Of a stretch of 21,868 bases of DNA, positions 20,073 through 21,868 are shown in pieces. This DNA comes from Leptospira ellisii (GTDB lineage: Bacteria; Spirochaetota; Leptospiria; Leptospirales; Leptospiraceae). Location of the stretch: contig NZ_NPEF01000026.1 of the NCBI RefSeq assembly GCF_002811955.1, positions 1-21,868 of the forward strand, read 5' to 3'. Every line of letters begins with the position of its first letter. Positions within the stretch are counted from its first letter, which is position 1. Both the position numbers and the translations under genes were made by a program. Below the pieces are notes generated by a model. The model worked only from the letters and a program-made list of their open reading frames with translations. It was not told the DNA's origin and did no database searches.

Positions 20073-21868
20073 ATGAATTCCAAATCAGAATCCACGGAAA
20101 TCAAACCGCCGATCTTTCATTCGGATCGGTTCGGCGTTTATCTTTCCTCGAACGAGGAGTTTCAGTCTTTTCTCGAATTTAAGGAGAAGGAGGACGGACA
20201 AGGCGGACATAGGTTTACGAAATCGCTTTCCGATTTCATCGCCGCGTTCGCGAAGGACGCGTTTCAGGATAAGCTGATCGTGCGGATCGAGTTCACCACC
20301 GAACCCGGCTTCATCAAAAAGCGATCCGTATTCTTCCGCAAAATTTTTAAGGACGAAGAGGTCTTCGAAGTGGAGGGAGTCGTTCTTCCCGAAGCCGTAC
20401 GATCGCAGTCGAACTCCAATCGTCGATTCGTCGAAATCAACCGATCGTATCTGATTTCAAAAGAGGTCAACCAATGGATTCTACGATCCAAATCGGTGCT
20501 GGAACTTTACGACGGAATCTGCAAGATTCTCATCGAGGAAAAGGGCGATTTCGGATTCGTATGTTTTGCGACGGTGGAATCCAGGAAGAATCTCGTTTTC
20601 CAAGTGGCTTACGCGGGAGAGAACGTATTTCTCGCGGACTCGGAAACCGAAGCGATGGATCTGGGTCCGGGGCTTGCGGCGGTAAAAAGCGGAAATCCTT
20701 TGATCGTGGAGGACATCGAAGAACTCTCCGACTTCGTTTCCTGGAGAGATCGTTGTATAGAGGCGGGACTCTTTTCCATGGGAATTTTTCCCATCTTTCT
20801 ACTGGGGGAATTGACTTCGGTACTCTGTCTTTTTTCCAAACGGAAAAATTTCTTTCTGGAGGAGGAAACCGACGCATACGTCCGCATCTCCAAGGATCTC
20901 GGATTAGGTTTAAAGAATATTAGAGAAAGCGAACAGAGATTCCTGGCCGTCAACGCGATGAGGGAAAGCGACGAACGTTTTCAGGCCATATTCGAAACCG
21001 TAGTGGACGCGATCGTCATGATCACTCCGAAGGGAACGATCATCATGTTCAATTCCGCCGCGGAAAAGATGTTCGGATACAACTTCACCGAAGTCGTGGG
21101 CAAAAACATAAAATTCCTCATGCCGGAACCGTATCACTCAGAACACGACGAATATCTTCATCGATATCTGGAAACGGGAGAGAAAAAAATCATAGGCATC
21201 GGAAGGGAAGTAAGCGCTCGAAAGAAGGACGGAAACGTATTTCCCGTAGAATTGGCCGTTTCGGAATTCTTTCAAAATCAGAACCGCTACTTCGTAGGGG
21301 TGATCCGGGATGTCACCTTGCGTAAAACGTCGGAAAACGAACTGAGGGAAAAGACGAACGCGCTGGAGGAATTGAATCGCAGTCTGGAAGCCAGGGTCGA
21401 ATCGGAAATAGCGAGTAAAAGGGAACAGGAAAAAACCATGATCGTTCGGTCCCGTCTCGCGGACATGGGGGAGATGATCGGAAACATAGCGCATCAGTGG
21501 AGACAACCTCTGAACGCGATCGGTCTTCTCGTACAGGACGTCGACTACGTCTTCGCATCGGGCGGTCTGGACGAAAAATACCTTTCGCAAAACACGAAAA
21601 AGATCATGGAATTATTGGAACAGATGTCCGCGACCATAGACGATTTTAGGAATTATTTTCGTCCGAATAAGACAAAGGAAAGATTCTCGCTCAAGACGGT
21701 CATAAATAAAACCATATCCCTGATCGGAGAAAGTTTAAAAAATCAGAATATTCGAATATATTTCGAACCTGAAGAGGACTACGAGGTTTTCGGATTTCCG
21801 AACGAATTTTCCCAGGTGATATTGAACGTCCTCGGGAATTCCAGGGATGCGATTTCGGAGAATAAACC
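20073..21868 (+). CDS. Sensor histidine kinase with GAF and FixL-like PAS domains, 3' end cut by the window edge
   Basis: The frame from ATG 20073 is open for 598 codons to the end of the window. Residues 1 to about 135 form an unassigned N-terminal region. About 145-290 is a GAF domain (GICKILIEEKGDFGFVCFA, LGPGLAAVKSG, GIFPIFLLGELTSVLCLF). About 300-420 is a PAS domain very close to FixL: FNSAAEKMFGY, LMPEPYHSEHDEYLHRY, TGEKKIIGIGREV. H358, R364 and R378 match the FixL haem-ligand His and its two sensing Arg by spacing. A coiled linker follows, then the HisKA box MIGNIAHQWRQPLN with phospho-acceptor H474, and the N-box (VILNVLGNSRDA, N589) of the ATPase domain. No spans are seen, so it is cytoplasmic. 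The partner regulator is beyond the edge. Confidence 0.9.
   Translation, partial: MNSKSESTEIKPPIFHSDRFGVYLSSNEEFQSFLEFKEKEDGQGGHRFTKSLSDFIAAFAKDAFQDKLIVRIEFTTEPGFIKKRSVFFRKIFKDEEVFEVEGVVLPEAVRSQSNSNRRFVEINRSYLISKEVNQWILRSKSVLELYDGICKILIEEKGDFGFVCFATVESRKNLVFQVAYAGENVFLADSETEAMDLGPGLAAVKSGNPLIVEDIEELSDFVSWRDRCIEAGLFSMGIFPIFLLGELTSVLCLFSKRKNFFLEEETDAYVRISKDLGLGLKNIRESEQRFLAVNAMRESDERFQAIFETVVDAIVMITPKGTIIMFNSAAEKMFGYNFTEVVGKNIKFLMPEPYHSEHDEYLHRYLETGEKKIIGIGREVSARKKDGNVFPVELAVSEFFQNQNRYFVGVIRDVTLRKTSENELREKTNALEELNRSLEARVESEIASKREQEKTMIVRSRLADMGEMIGNIAHQWRQPLNAIGLLVQDVDYVFASGGLDEKYLSQNTKKIMELLEQMSATIDDFRNYFRPNKTKERFSLKTVINKTISLIGESLKNQNIRIYFEPEEDYEVFGFPNEFSQVILNVLGNSRDAISENK

Noticed and set aside
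20474..20923. A 149-codon plus-strand frame inside the kinase gene
   Set aside because: It is out of phase with the kinase frame, which shows continuous GAF and PAS motifs through the same bases.

Overview
The window is almost certainly chromosomal DNA of a Leptospira species (spirochaete). The evidence is the mix of lineage-typical proteins: a DUF1564 protein, a very large membrane-anchored coiled-coil protein, a candidate Ste14/LmtA-like lipid A methyltransferase, a short bacterial histone, and a GMC oxidoreductase with its small subunit. Base composition looks moderate, higher than that of L. interrogans. A higher-GC member of the genus is likely, but the species cannot be fixed from sequence alone. 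No tRNA, rRNA, CRISPR array, insertion sequence or phage module was recognised.

Layout. Positions 1-420 hold the 3' part of a DUF1564 gene, followed by about 280 bp with no convincing gene. Positions 700-2399 (minus) are a two-gene unit: a PpiD/SurA-like membrane-anchored chaperone and a CheX-like phosphatase, overlapping as TAATG. Divergent from it is a Leptospira-type one-span membrane protein (2504-3319). Positions 3359-8940 (minus) form a long co-directional cluster: a STAS protein, a Gld-type ABC exporter set (ATPase, permease, GldG-like auxiliary protein and DUF4340 protein, joined by 4-bp overlaps) and an isoprenylcysteine-methyltransferase-like enzyme that may be LmtA. A SAM methyltransferase at 9136-9879 (minus) is split by an in-frame TAA.

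Positions 9985-15599 (plus) contain a 1142-residue membrane-anchored coiled-coil protein with an HTH-like C-terminus, a 64-residue histone-fold protein, type I methionine aminopeptidase (map) and a DUF350 membrane protein. Histone and map lie in the same reading frame, separated only by a TGA and two codons. An uncharacterised gene (15661-16056, minus) diverges from queG (16077-17033) across only 20 bp.

Positions 17045-19865 (minus) are a compact operon for a GMC-type FAD oxidoreductase: small membrane-anchored subunit, catalytic subunit, and a TetR regulator whose C-terminal tail resembles histone H1 (SPKK plus many Lys). A palindrome with 15-bp perfect arms and a TetR-type core overlaps the first start codon of the operon, so autoregulation is likely. 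The window ends inside a sensor histidine kinase (20073 to the edge) with GAF, FixL-like PAS, HisKA and the beginning of the HATPase domain. Its PAS domain keeps the FixL haem ligand and both sensing arginines.

The most notable material is the chromatin-related set: the bacterial histone fused into a map expression unit, a neighbouring membrane-to-HTH coiled-coil giant, and a TetR protein with an H1-like tail. The next most notable are the candidate haem-PAS oxygen sensor and the TetR operator palindrome.
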